Assembly (NCBI RefSeq): GCF_007860135.1
Contig: NZ_SJPV01000007.1
Coordinates: forward strand, 205,823-269,822
Reading direction: 5' to 3'
Source: Novipirellula artificiosorum
GTDB taxonomy: Bacteria > Planctomycetota > Planctomycetia > Pirellulales > Pirellulaceae
DNA length: 64,000 nt
A model generated the notes under the pieces. That model was not told where the DNA came from. It saw nothing but the letters and a program-made list of their open reading frames with translations, and ran no database searches. The position numbers and the translations under genes were made by a program. Shown here in pieces: positions 8,909-18,187 of this stretch (positions are counted from its first letter, which is position 1; each line of letters begins with the position of its first letter).

Positions 8909-10065
8909 TGGACGCTCGATTTCTCTTCGAGGTTGGCTGCACGCTTTGCGTTCAGGTTTCGATCATTATCGGTGCGACATTCGTATTAACGCGGTGGATT
9001 GGCGACGCGCGGGTGGGGTGTCGGTTGTGGACCGTTTGTTTCGTTTCAATACTGGTGATCCTAGCTGCGGCATGTTTGCTTCCGCACCGCAGGTTGTTTC
9101 CTTTTCCTCAATGGGTCTCCGATGAATCGCGAATCGCGATGCTGATTTGGCAAGGTCGTTTGGCCGTTGCCCTACTCGCGATGTGGGGCATCGGAGTCGT
9201 TGTGTCATTGGCACGCCGCGCATCGCTGTGCATTCAGCTGTTTCGTTTCTTGAAGGACCGTTGCAAACGCGTGGACGATTTACCGGTTTGGCACGCAATC
9301 ACCGCAACGGAAACACAACGAGGAGAAGCCAATGCCTTGGCGCTGTGTCTCGAGCAAGAGTCTCGAACTCGGACTCTGCAAATTCTGACGTCGGCGGAAA
9401 TCCAGGGACCCTTCTGTTGGCAGTTGCATCGACCGACGATTGTTCTGCCGGAATTTTTGCTGCGTGATGATCCGCAAGCGCTTCGTCATGTACTGTTTCA
9501 CGAATTAGAGCATTTGCGCACTCAGCACCCGATGCAGCATTTCTTACAAGGCGTTTGCTGTGTTGTGTTCTGGTTTCACCCGGCCGTTTGGATGGCCGCG
9601 CGCCGAGCGGAATTGGCTCGCGAGTTCTTGTGTGATGAGGTGGCTGCGACGGCTGCAGGAAAATTCAGCGCCTATCTCAGAACGTTGGCAACGATCGCAG
9701 AGCGTTGTGGCAGTTTTTCCTGTACCAAGGTACCGCAAGGCACTTTGGCATTTGGTAACCAAAAGAGTGCACTCGTTCATCGCAGTAATCGATTGGTCAA
9801 GATTGCGAAACATAAAGTGGTATCGGGCCGGCGACGCAACGCGATTGCACTATTGTCCTTGTTTTTCGTCGCATGGGGGGCCCAGCAGATTTGGGTTCCC
9901 ACGAATGCACTGGCTTCAAGTCGCAGCAATTGGTCGCCATGGCCAACCTGGACGGCTCAGGTACTCCACAGCGGTTTTAGCATTCACGTCCGGGACTTTG
10001 AGCCCTTTGATAATCGGGTACAGATGCACGAACTGTTTGAGAACGAATCGCAGGGCAGTCCGTAG
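8908..10065 (+). CDS. M56-family membrane metalloprotease (BlaR1-like)
   Basis: The 385-residue protein has several membrane segments in its first 110 residues (around 12-30, 40-60, 85-105) and the zinc motif HELEH (HExxH) followed by LRTQHPMQHF, then a further hydrophobic stretch CCVVFWFHPAVW and a conserved REFLCDEVAA, as in M56 proteases. It lacks the C-terminal penicillin-binding sensor of true BlaR1, so the signal it reads is unknown. Expected role: cleave the BlaI-like repressor encoded directly upstream. The start is GTG at 8908, overlapping the previous stop (TAGTG). One more hydrophobic segment lies near residue 310. Confidence 0.85.
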   Translation: MDARFLFEVGCTLCVQVSIIIGATFVLTRWIGDARVGCRLWTVCFVSILVILAAACLLPHRRLFPFPQWVSDESRIAMLIWQGRLAVALLAMWGIGVVVSLARRASLCIQLFRFLKDRCKRVDDLPVWHAITATETQRGEANALALCLEQESRTRTLQILTSAEIQGPFCWQLHRPTIVLPEFLLRDDPQALRHVLFHELEHLRTQHPMQHFLQGVCCVVFWFHPAVWMAARRAELAREFLCDEVAATAAGKFSAYLRTLATIAERCGSFSCTKVPQGTLAFGNQKSALVHRSNRLVKIAKHKVVSGRRRNAIALLSLFFVAWGAQQIWVPTNALASSRSNWSPWPTWTAQVLHSGFSIHVRDFEPFDNRVQMHELFENESQGSP

Positions 10066-10371
10066 CGGGTTAGGGCTGTGTTTCTCCTTCGCTGTCGAAG
10101 AGGTCGTGCAGGTTTATCGTTGTTTTTTTAGTGGGAACTTAGCAACGTCACTCCAACCAGCCACTCAGGAAGGCTTCCCATCTGGCCGCACCAGACGGGA
10201 GGGTGACGTGCGTAATCGCTTAGATTTCGAGCACTCCAGACCTGCACGGCCCCCAAAATAAGGGACATTATCCATTTTCTACTAATTTCTTAGCAGTTGG
10301 CCTTGTGGCGCTGGAGCAAGGAAGCCTAATCTCCGCAAATACTAACCGCTCAGTAGCTTGGGATTGCAAGG
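10066..10371. other. Intergenic region with a terminator-like hairpin
   Basis: This 306-bp stretch separates the M56 gene from the glycosyltransferase gene. A hairpin CCCATCTGG / CCAGACGGG (10177-10199, one mismatch) follows the M56 stop by about 110 bp but lacks a T-run, so it is a weak terminator candidate. No conserved coding or RNA gene was recognised. Confidence 0.4.
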
Positions 10372-11418
10372 ATGCACTGTTCCGAAAACTCAACAAACTC
10401 AGCCACCTCAAATGGTGGTGTTCCGTCTTCGCAAGCGACCATCTCGCTGATCTTGCCCGCGTGGAACGAGAGCGAGGTGATCGAACGTGCGATTGCGGAG
10501 GCCGATGCAGCGCTCCGGCCACTCAGTGTGGACTACGAAATCATTGTCGTTGATGACGGCAGCACCGATCAAACAGCGAGTTTGGTTGCCCAAGCAGCGA
10601 TCCGCAATCCAGCCGTGCGATTGGTCAGGCACAATCCGAACCAGGGATATGGCGCTGCAATCCGCAGCGGATTCGCGGCGGCCCAGAAAAATTTGGTCGT
10701 GTTCACTGATGCGGATTGCCAATTCGACCTAACGGAACTCGACCGCTTTGTCCTGTTGTCAAAACGCTACGACATCGTCTGCGGTTACCGTATCGACCGC
10801 AAGGACTCGGCACTGCGATGCTTCTATTCACAGGTCTACAATTTGCTCGTTCGCATTCTGCTGCGAACCGATGTTCGAGATGTCGATTGTGCACTGAAAA
10901 TGTTTCACCGGAATGTGGTGAAGAAACTGACGATCTCAGGCAACGGCTTTTTGGTGAATTCCGAGATCCTGACTTCTGCGAAGCAGCAAGGTTACCGTGT
11001 CGTAGAAGTGGGGGTATCTCACAGACCACGGATCGATGGCACCAGTACGGTGTCGGTTCACCACATCCCTAAAGTACTGGCAAGCTTGGCGAGGTTCTGG
11101 TGGAGCACGGTTCTGTTTCCTGCCGACAACCCCCGTCGTGGCAGCGGTCTTGTGATGATCGGTTCGGAAGCTAGTCCAAGGGAAATACAGGCTGACGCGG
11201 GCAACTGGCTCTTTGGTCGAGCTGTGAAGTGGGTGCCGGTCGGCTTGCTGTTGCTAGCGTCGCTGTTTGTATTGATGAACCTTAGTCATTCGCATCCAAC
11301 TCAGCGCAAGCTTGGCAGTCAACGAGAAACGGTCACGTCACGGGAACCCTTCGTCAAACCTTCTGGATCTCTGAAAGCCACGATTGCACAGGTCCCGAAC
11401 GCAGGAGTGCGCCAGTGA
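10372..11418 (+). CDS. Family 2 glycosyltransferase, dolichyl-phosphate-mannose-synthase type
   Basis: The 348-residue protein has the GT-A signature set: LPAWNESEVI at the start of the fold (about residue 28), IIVVDDGSTDQT (about 58), NQGYGAAIRSGF and the FTDADCQFD metal site (about 114). It is most like enzymes that move a sugar from a nucleotide donor to a polyprenyl phosphate on the cytosolic face. A single C-terminal membrane segment (WVPVGLLLLASLFVLMNL) would keep it at the membrane. It is followed at 31 bp by an LptF/G-like permease and then an ArnT-like transferase, which together suggest an envelope glycan or lipid A decoration pathway in which this enzyme makes the lipid-linked sugar donor. 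Confidence 0.88.
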   Translation: MHCSENSTNSATSNGGVPSSQATISLILPAWNESEVIERAIAEADAALRPLSVDYEIIVVDDGSTDQTASLVAQAAIRNPAVRLVRHNPNQGYGAAIRSGFAAAQKNLVVFTDADCQFDLTELDRFVLLSKRYDIVCGYRIDRKDSALRCFYSQVYNLLVRILLRTDVRDVDCALKMFHRNVVKKLTISGNGFLVNSEILTSAKQQGYRVVEVGVSHRPRIDGTSTVSVHHIPKVLASLARFWWSTVLFPADNPRRGSGLVMIGSEASPREIQADAGNWLFGRAVKWVPVGLLLLASLFVLMNLSHSHPTQRKLGSQRETVTSREPFVKPSGSLKATIAQVPNAGVRQ

Positions 11419-11449
11419 GGCGGAATGGCGTTTGCGATCGAGGAGCGTT

Positions 11450-12643
11450 ATGACAACGACCATCCAACGAAAGATCGCCAAGGATGTTTTGGTCGTCTTC
11501 ATGGTCGCCCTTTTTGTCTTGACCGCGATGGTCATGATGATCGGCGTTGCACGCGAAGCGCTAAGCCAGGGACTAGGCCTTGTGGGCGTGATGCGTTTGC
11601 TTCCCTATGCGCTCCCCAACGCCTTGTCACTATCCGTTCCAGGTACGGCTTTGCTGAGTGTTTGCACGGTCTATGGACGGATGTCGGCTGACCGTGAGTT
11701 TGTTGCATTGCAATCGGTCGGCATCAGCCCGCTGCCGGCGATGACGCCGGCGATTGCACTCACAACGCTACTCAGTCTTGGAACCGTGGGACTGATCAAC
11801 TTGGCATTCACTTGGGGATATTGGGGCGTTGAGCATGTGGTGATGTCCTCCGTGGAGAGAATTGCCTATGGAGTTCTCGAGCGAGACCATCGATTCCAAC
11901 ACGGTGATTTGTCGATGAGCGTTCGTGATGTTGAGGGGGAGGATTTGATTGAGCCTGTCATCAGTATTCACAAACCGAACGGCGAATTGGTTTCGATCAA
12001 TGCGCGAGTCGCCAAGATGCGGTACACCGACGAGGATCAGTCACTGACGCTACAAATCACCGAGGGTCAAGCAACCTTTTCCGATAAGGCGTCATTTGTT
12101 TTCCCCGATACGCTTGTACAAAAAATCCCATTGGGCCGGTCACTCGGAATGGATCTGCTGACGGCGCATCCGTCGCACATGCCGATGCGAGAATTGCCAG
12201 CGGCTTCGATCGCTCAGACGGAAGATGTTTCTCGGCGTGTGGGCGAGATCGTGGCACACACGGGATTCAGTTTAATCAACGCTCAACCAAACGAACTGAT
12301 TGAGCAAGCGGCGCTCGATCGTGAAGAGGCACTTCGGCAGAGTCGCCGACGCGTGCACCGGCTCGGTACCGAGATGCACCGGCGATGGGCCAGCGGGTTT
12401 ACGTGTTTGGCGCTTGCGATGGTTGGCGTCCCGTTAGCGATTCGTATGAAGACGACCGATACAATGACGACGTTTGGAATCGTTTTCCTGCCAACGCTAC
12501 TGGTGTACTACCCGATCTTTGCCTTGACGTTGGATATGGCGAAGGATGGGCGCTTGGCGGCTCAGGGTGTTTGGATTGCAAACCTTGTCTTTGTTTTGAT
12601 GAGTTTGCTGATGATGCGCCGGATCATTTACAGGCCGATGTAG
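11450..12643 (+). CDS. LptF/LptG-type (YjgP/YjgQ) permease
   Basis: The 397-residue protein shows the LptF/G layout: three N-terminal membrane segments, with the MSADREFVALQSVGISP motif in the cytoplasmic coupling loop, a periplasmic beta-rich domain (about 135-290), and three C-terminal membrane segments. LptF/G with LptB extract lipopolysaccharide from the inner membrane. The start is ATG 11450 with AGGAG 6-9 bp upstream; the longer frame from 11384 overlaps the upstream gene and is less likely. No lptB or partner permease is in the window. The position between two lipid-glycan glycosyltransferases supports a role in outer-membrane lipid export. Confidence 0.85.
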   Translation: MTTTIQRKIAKDVLVVFMVALFVLTAMVMMIGVAREALSQGLGLVGVMRLLPYALPNALSLSVPGTALLSVCTVYGRMSADREFVALQSVGISPLPAMTPAIALTTLLSLGTVGLINLAFTWGYWGVEHVVMSSVERIAYGVLERDHRFQHGDLSMSVRDVEGEDLIEPVISIHKPNGELVSINARVAKMRYTDEDQSLTLQITEGQATFSDKASFVFPDTLVQKIPLGRSLGMDLLTAHPSHMPMRELPAASIAQTEDVSRRVGEIVAHTGFSLINAQPNELIEQAALDREEALRQSRRRVHRLGTEMHRRWASGFTCLALAMVGVPLAIRMKTTDTMTTFGIVFLPTLLVYYPIFALTLDMAKDGRLAAQGVWIANLVFVLMSLLMMRRIIYRPM

Positions 12644-12726
12644 TCGCAAAATCAGCGTACCGCGGGCGATGGCTGATGAGGACAGGAAGGGCGAACAGGC
12701 GGATGCCGCGACCATGAAAGGAAACG

Positions 12727-14445
12727 ATGAGACAATTGAAGAATCGATTGCGAAACTGGTGGAATGCTAGCGCGTTTCCAGTTTCGGATCATGGGCAACT
12801 CCCCGGTTCGCAAATCTGGACAACACGTCAGAACGTGCTTGCACTGGGCTGTTTGCTGATTGCATCCATGGTCGTTTTGTTGCCAAACCTGTCCTATCCG
12901 TTGATTGATCCGGATGAGACACGTTACGCACAAATTGCACTCGAGATGATTGAGTCGAGAGACTGGGTCACTCCAATGCTCGACGGCCGGGCCTATCTCG
13001 ACAAGCCTCCGATGATGTATTGGATGACAGCCATCAGTTTCAATGTGCTGGGGCACAACGAAAGCGCCGCACGCCTCCCGTCGGTGCTATCCGCCTTGGC
13101 GACGATCATGATGCTGTTCGTCTTGGGGCGTCGGTTCGTCGGCAGCCGAGCTGCGTTCTTGGGTGCCGTGTCGCTATTACTTTGCGGGGGCTTTCTACTG
13201 GCGGGACGCTTTTTGATCCTCGATTCGATGTTGACGTTGTTTACGACCATCAGCTTGTTGACGGGATACATCGCTGTTCGAGAGCAAAAACACCGCTGGG
13301 TTTGGTGGATGATTTCAGGGGTTGCCTGCGCGCTAGGCGTGTTAACCAAAGGGCCTGTGGCGCTGGTGTTGTGCGCTCCACCATTAGCGGTCAATGGTTG
13401 GTTGCGAAAAGATCAGACTCGCACACGTCGTTTGCACTGGATCGCCTTCGTCTTACCCATGACCCTTGTCTGCGTTCCCTGGTACATCGCGATATGGAAA
13501 TTCAACCCTGAATTCGGTGACTATTTCTTCTTGGAACACAATTTCAAGCGGTTTACAGAAGGTTCGAACCATCGACAGCCGTTTTGGTTCTATTTGCCGA
13601 TCCTCTTTGTTGCGATGTTTCCAACCTCGTTATTGCTGCCGTCGCTGGCCGTCTTTCTCGCCAGCCGATCCGAAAGGAAACGTAACGCCCGGTCGAAGGA
13701 TCTTGGCTTCTTGTTTTGTGGTTCGGTTTGGGTTCTTGCTTTCTTTTCGATTGCCAGTTGCAAGCTGCCAACCTATATCCTCCCTGCGATTCCGCTCGTT
13801 GCCTTGATGATGGGTGCGATGTTGGACCATACGGTTTTCAAGCCTGATCTTCCAAGTCGGATCACATCTTACTTGAAGCCCTTTCCACAACGTGCATCGA
13901 TGGTCATGTTCGTGATGAGCATGACCATCGCGGCAGTGGACGTTTGGCTCACTGGATCGCTGCAGTTCACGGTTGCCATGGCGATGATGGTCAGTGTCAC
14001 GCTGGCGATGATCACCGTAGCAAACTGGAATCACCAAATTGCGTTCGAGATGCCCGGCTGGGCATTTTTATCGCTCGTTGGGATCACGCTTTTGAGCTTC
14101 GCTGGGGAGCGCTTGATGCCGACGATTGCTGCTTACCGGTCCATCCACACGAAAGTTGCGATCGCCGCAGAGCAGCATCCGGGAGCGACGATTGTGTACT
14201 TTGGTGAAAACCCGCATGCGTTGGAACTCGTGATGCCGACGAGCAACGTGTTCTACTTTTGCCGAGAACAACGCGAGGCGTTTGTGGCATTCTTGTCGCA
14301 TTATCCTGAGGTTTTGTTGGTGACCGATGATGAAGAGATCGAATCGACTCGGCAAGCGGTCGCAACGACACATCAACTCGTGCAGACCCGTCTGGACAAA
14401 CACTTGTACGTCGCATCTCGTCAGCATCCGACCCGCGACTTGTAG
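12727..14445 (+). CDS. GT39/ArnT-like polyprenyl-phosphate glycosyltransferase
   Basis: The 572-residue integral membrane protein has about 11-12 hydrophobic segments. Key motifs are DPDETRYAQIALEM in the first periplasmic loop (about residue 63, the acidic metal/catalytic pair) and YLDKPPMMYW (about 92), which define the ArnT/PMT_2 family. These enzymes use a lipid-linked sugar (often undecaprenyl-phosphate-aminoarabinose) to modify lipid A or other acceptors on the periplasmic side. The co-directional GT2 and LptF/G-like genes upstream fit the same pathway. The donor sugar is unknown, as no aminoarabinose synthesis genes are present. Confidence 0.85.
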   Translation: MRQLKNRLRNWWNASAFPVSDHGQLPGSQIWTTRQNVLALGCLLIASMVVLLPNLSYPLIDPDETRYAQIALEMIESRDWVTPMLDGRAYLDKPPMMYWMTAISFNVLGHNESAARLPSVLSALATIMMLFVLGRRFVGSRAAFLGAVSLLLCGGFLLAGRFLILDSMLTLFTTISLLTGYIAVREQKHRWVWWMISGVACALGVLTKGPVALVLCAPPLAVNGWLRKDQTRTRRLHWIAFVLPMTLVCVPWYIAIWKFNPEFGDYFFLEHNFKRFTEGSNHRQPFWFYLPILFVAMFPTSLLLPSLAVFLASRSERKRNARSKDLGFLFCGSVWVLAFFSIASCKLPTYILPAIPLVALMMGAMLDHTVFKPDLPSRITSYLKPFPQRASMVMFVMSMTIAAVDVWLTGSLQFTVAMAMMVSVTLAMITVANWNHQIAFEMPGWAFLSLVGITLLSFAGERLMPTIAAYRSIHTKVAIAAEQHPGATIVYFGENPHALELVMPTSNVFYFCREQREAFVAFLSHYPEVLLVTDDEEIESTRQAVATTHQLVQTRLDKHLYVASRQHPTRDL

Positions 14446-14605
14446 CCTCGCTGGTCGGTAACGGAGGATCGCGATCGAGAACGACCCCCTCAAGTCTTGC
14501 ACCTGCGACAATATATCTAGCGAATCGAGGTCGATAGCAAGCTGACTCGCCTTGCTTGTGGGAGTAGGATGGACATCCTTCAACCCCTTCGCAGGAGAGC
14601 GGAAA

Positions 14606-16141
14606 ATGTGGTTTTGGTGGACCTTGATCGCGATTGGTTCGTTATTGGTGGTCATTGTTGTCTATGACCTTGTCCAACGAAAACATGCGATTCTTCGCAA
14701 CTTCCCGATCATTGGCCATTTTCGTTACCTGCTCGAAATGATCGGCCCCGAGCTTCGGCAGTACATTGTCACCGGGAACGACGAAGAACGCCCCTTTTCT
14801 CGCGATCAACGACGATGGGTCTATGCATCGGCGAAGCAGCAGAATCGATACTTTGGATTCGGATCTGACAATGAAATGGAGACCACCGACAATTACTTGA
14901 TTCTCAAGCACGATGCGTTTCCGCTCCATCTCCCTCATGTGGGAGAGCTGGGATATGATCCCAAGTACGAGATTCCCTGCGCCAAGATTCTTGGCGGTTA
15001 CCGAAGGCGGGCTAAGGCTTTTCGTCCCGCATCGGTCGTTAACCTTTCAGCCATGAGCTTTGGTTCGCTGAGTGGTCCCGCGGTGGAAGCCATCAATCGT
15101 GGTTGTCTGATCGCGGGCTGCCTGCACAATTCGGGTGAAGGTGGGATTTCTCGCCACCACCTCCATGGCGCGGATTTGATCTGGCAAATTGGTACGGGCT
15201 ATTTTGGTTGTCGTGACGCTGCGGGCAAGTTCGATCTTGGAAAACTCAAAGAGACCGTTGCCCGATGTCCGGTGCGTGCAATCGAAATCAAACTAAGCCA
15301 GGGTGCCAAGGCAGGTGTTGGGGGCATTGTGCCAGCGGCCAAGGTAACGAAAGAGGTCAGTCAAATCCGAGGCGTTCCCGTCGGTGTTGACTGTCTCAGC
15401 CCTGCGACGCATTCTGCCTTTGACGGCCCCGACTCGCTGCTGGACTTCGTGGAGAGGATCGCGGAGGAGACAGGGCTTCCGGTTGGCATCAAATCGGCCG
15501 TGGGCCAAACAGGATTTTGGGCTGAATTGGCTCGATTGATGGCGTCGACAAGTCGAGCGGTCGATTTCATCAGCATTGATGGCGGTGAGGGTGGGTCGGG
15601 CGCTGCGCCGTTGGCCTTCTCAGACCATGTCGCCTTGCCGTTCAAAGTTGGATTTGCTCGCGTGTACCGGATGCTTGCCGAAGCGGGTGTGCAAGAGAAC
15701 ATCGTCTTTGTCGGCGCTGCGAAGCTTGGCCTCCCCGATGCTGCAATGTTCGCGTTTGCACTCGGTTGTGACATGATTGCGGTCGCCCGGGAGCCGATGA
15801 TGGCAATCGGGTGCATCCAAGCGCAACGATGTCACACAGGACATTGCCCGACGGGGGTCGCAACCCAGAACCGTTGGTTGATGCGGGGCTTGGACCCCAC
15901 CGACAAGGCAGCCAGGCTGGCAAACTATATCGTGACGCTGCGTAAGGAAATTATGATGCTGAGTCGGACCTGCGGCGTGATTCATCCCGGTCTGATCACG
16001 GGCGAACATGTGGAAATATTGAATGGCCGCTACGGGTCGAGCAGCATTTCGGAGTTGTTCGGGTACAAGGACAATGCGTTGCCAGGGACCAGCGATCGGG
16101 ACGCCATCGAAGCCGAAATGAAGCTGCGAGAGAACCGCTGA
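14606..16141 (+). CDS. Membrane-anchored GltB-like FMN-binding protein
   Basis: The 511-residue protein has an N-terminal membrane anchor (about 1-22), then a glutamate-synthase FMN barrel: LSAMSFGSLSGPAVEAINRG, HNSGEGGIS, DFISIDGGEGGSGAAPLAF. The [3Fe-4S] cysteines are conserved as C-x5-C-x4-C in the CIQAQRCHTGHCPTG segment. The amidotransferase domain of full GltB is missing, as in other stand-alone 'glutamate synthase-related' proteins, whose substrate is unknown. ATG 14606 follows an AGGAG site (about 14593-14597); a TTG at 14552 would only add residues before the membrane anchor. A redox or amine-handling role at the membrane is inferred. Confidence 0.85.
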   Translation: MWFWWTLIAIGSLLVVIVVYDLVQRKHAILRNFPIIGHFRYLLEMIGPELRQYIVTGNDEERPFSRDQRRWVYASAKQQNRYFGFGSDNEMETTDNYLILKHDAFPLHLPHVGELGYDPKYEIPCAKILGGYRRRAKAFRPASVVNLSAMSFGSLSGPAVEAINRGCLIAGCLHNSGEGGISRHHLHGADLIWQIGTGYFGCRDAAGKFDLGKLKETVARCPVRAIEIKLSQGAKAGVGGIVPAAKVTKEVSQIRGVPVGVDCLSPATHSAFDGPDSLLDFVERIAEETGLPVGIKSAVGQTGFWAELARLMASTSRAVDFISIDGGEGGSGAAPLAFSDHVALPFKVGFARVYRMLAEAGVQENIVFVGAAKLGLPDAAMFAFALGCDMIAVAREPMMAIGCIQAQRCHTGHCPTGVATQNRWLMRGLDPTDKAARLANYIVTLRKEIMMLSRTCGVIHPGLITGEHVEILNGRYGSSSISELFGYKDNALPGTSDRDAIEAEMKLRENR

Positions 16142-16159
16142 GCGATCTGGTGCATCGAA

Positions 16160-16591
16160 TTACGGTGTGGCGGGAATCGCGGCGGCCATATCCGCCGCTG
16201 CACGCTCGGCCAGCATGCGTGTTCGCCCAGAGATGACACCTTCGTAGTAGATGGGTGAGACCCATGAATTGCCCTCAACGGGGACGTCGATCGTGACTTC
16301 AATGACCTGAGTCTCATCGGAAAGCGTCTTGGGGTTGACCGAGACCGATGCTTTGGCGACCTGCATCCGTTGCAAGTGTTGTTCGGCAACCGCAGCAACA
16401 TCTTGGCTTTTTGCGCCAACGATCATCCCGGTTCGCGCTGCCAAGTAGGAAGCATGCTCAACGGAGTGGCGAAGCATGTTGAGTCGAAAGAATTCAATCG
16501 ATGCAAACACGATGACAAGCAAGATGCTTATCGCAATTGCAAACTCAACCGCTGCGGCGCCGGTTCGCCTGGTTCTTTTCCTGAATGCCAT
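16160..16591 (-). CDS. TadE-like pseudopilin (distal copy)
   Basis: A 143-residue protein with a basic N-terminus and a single membrane segment containing the TadE signature (RTGAAAVEFAIAISILLVIVFASIEF), then a short extracellular part. TadE/TadF proteins are minor pseudopilins of tight-adherence (Flp) pili. It is the last of three co-directional genes, 22 bp after the VWA gene. No tadABC motor, prepilin peptidase or flp pilin is near, so the machinery must be encoded elsewhere. Confidence 0.85.
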   Translation of the reverse strand: MAFRKRTRRTGAAAVEFAIAISILLVIVFASIEFFRLNMLRHSVEHASYLAARTGMIVGAKSQDVAAVAEQHLQRMQVAKASVSVNPKTLSDETQVIEVTIDVPVEGNSWVSPIYYEGVISGRTRMLAERAAADMAAAIPATP

Positions 16592-16613
16592 GTCTACTGT
16601 TATTCCTATATTC

Positions 16614-17723
16614 CTATTGCGTCAGCATGCTGGGAAGGCGTCGTGCGATATTGCGGAAGGCTTCATTCAGTTGTGCTCCATCCACGGCGTGATAGTGGGT
16701 GCCGCCCGTCATATCAGCAATTTGTTGCATCAACACCTGATCGGCTTCTTCGCTGAAACTGACCGTGTAGATGGGGATTTGTTGGTTCGCGGCTTCCGAT
16801 GCAGCCAACAAGGGATCGGTTCCTATATTGTGGTTACCATCGCTCATCAAGACCAACGCATTGTTGGCCCAAGGTCGTGCCAGCGTAGGGTGCGTCACAC
16901 CGGCGATCCCTTGCAGGATGCCATCACCCACATTCGTCCTTCCGCCGTTAAACTCGTACGAGATTTGAGCGTTGCATGCATTGATCAGGGAGTAGTCGTC
17001 GGTAAGGTCGATTTCACGAGTCGCCTCGTTTGCATAGCTGACCAATCCCACTTTCTCAACTTTGGCTGTTTGCGACAACTCATCGCAAAAGCCGTTCACG
17101 GAGGCAACAAGGTCGAGCCAGCGGCTATTTGGCGGAACAGGATCACCATAATTCCATCCTTCGGGAGCTGCGATGGGGGTTCCTCCAGTGGGCTCATCCG
17201 CCGCGAATGCCATCGAACCACTCCGATCGACGATCACAGCCACGTCCAGCGTTGTTTGCGTGTTTGTCGCGGTGCATCGAGGTCGGATTTCAAAGCTCCC
17301 GGTCAAACCGGGAAGGAGTGCATGCAGTGAGCTCCCTGCACCCGCCGCAAAGGAGTCAGTCGTCAAACGGACCGAATTACCCGCCTCGGCGACCTCAAAC
17401 GTGTAGGCCTGGTCTTTCGTTTTGCGCTGACTCAGTCCAAATTCAAGGTCGGCCGCAGAGATCGGGACCACCACATTATGGATGGGATTTTGTGACGAAA
17501 TGTGTTGCGCTGCAGCCAAGGCATCCTGTTTGCTTCCGCTTTCGACATAGACGCGTCCTGCCGCGCGTGCGGCCGCATCGGTCACGATCTGTACCTTGGC
17601 ATGAATCACTTGGATGTAGGCAAGATTGATCGCGATGCTTGCGAGTAGCAGCAGCACCGGCAGCATCACCGCAACGGTAACCATCGTTGCTCCGACTCGC
17701 TTTGATCTTGATGGGTTCATCAT
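16614..17723 (-). CDS. TadG-like protein with von Willebrand factor A domain
   Basis: The 369-residue protein starts with a Tad-type N-terminal membrane segment (GATMVTVAVMLPVLLLLASIAINLAYIQ) and ends in a VWA domain (about 160-365). The metal-ion-dependent adhesion site is seen as DRSGSM (DxSxS) near residue 167, with later Thr in GGRTNVGDG and Asp in LMSDGNHN. Such TadG-like proteins are thought to display an adhesive or structural VWA head at the cell surface. Two TadE-like genes flank it on the same strand (53 bp and 22 bp gaps), forming a compact three-gene unit. Confidence 0.88.
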   Translation of the reverse strand: MMNPSRSKRVGATMVTVAVMLPVLLLLASIAINLAYIQVIHAKVQIVTDAAARAAGRVYVESGSKQDALAAAQHISSQNPIHNVVVPISAADLEFGLSQRKTKDQAYTFEVAEAGNSVRLTTDSFAAGAGSSLHALLPGLTGSFEIRPRCTATNTQTTLDVAVIVDRSGSMAFAADEPTGGTPIAAPEGWNYGDPVPPNSRWLDLVASVNGFCDELSQTAKVEKVGLVSYANEATREIDLTDDYSLINACNAQISYEFNGGRTNVGDGILQGIAGVTHPTLARPWANNALVLMSDGNHNIGTDPLLAASEAANQQIPIYTVSFSEEADQVLMQQIADMTGGTHYHAVDGAQLNEAFRNIARRLPSMLTQ

Positions 17724-17776
17724 AGGAAGGGCTCCGAAACTGTTTCAATAAATCGGGCGGCACTCGTATCGACGGC

Positions 17777-18187
17777 CTATTCCGCTCTCAAAACAACCGC
17801 TTCCGCGAGTGTTTTGTCCTGGAAGAAGATCCCCCCGAAAACGGAGTTCGCCGCAAAATCGGCTGACACGGTGACGGTAAACGGGTCGCCCGGGCTCTTC
17901 GACGAAGGATCCGGCGGATTCATCGTGACCGCGTATCCCTGGATGTTTCGATCATCGAGTAGCATTTCGCATTGAAGCTGCACGCCTTCCGACGAGGCTC
18001 CAGGCACGTTACCGATTCTCGCTCCTTCGTAGGCCGTAATCGAAAGATTTTGCTGCAACTGCAGCATCACGCACGCTTCCACCGTTGCCAGTAAGATGAT
18101 CGCCAGAACCGGAAGGCAAATTGCCAATTCCACAACAGCGACTCCGTGTCGAGAGCATCGATTGGTCGAAAGGTATCGGTGGCGCAT
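17777..18187 (-). CDS. TadE-like pseudopilin (first gene of the Tad cluster)
   Basis: The start is placed at ATG 18187, giving 136 residues. The frame is open 59 codons further upstream, but that part lacks a signal and would bury the membrane segment. The TadE segment reads HGVAVVELAICLPVLAIILL, with the conserved Glu after the positive N-terminus, followed by EACVMLQLQQNLSITAYEGAR typical for TadE. The function is probably a minor pseudopilin of a Flp/Tad system. It leads the TadE-VWA-TadE unit. Confidence 0.85.
   Translation of the reverse strand: MRHRYLSTNRCSRHGVAVVELAICLPVLAIILLATVEACVMLQLQQNLSITAYEGARIGNVPGASSEGVQLQCEMLLDDRNIQGYAVTMNPPDPSSKSPGDPFTVTVSADFAANSVFGGIFFQDKTLAEAVVLRAE

Noticed and set aside
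9560..10261. 233-codon plus-strand frame overlapping the M56 gene end
   Set aside because: It is shifted in frame relative to the M56 protease, which has clear motifs; no domain is seen.
16476..17330. 284-codon plus-strand frame
   Set aside because: It is antisense to the well-supported VWA/TadG and TadE genes and has no recognisable domain.
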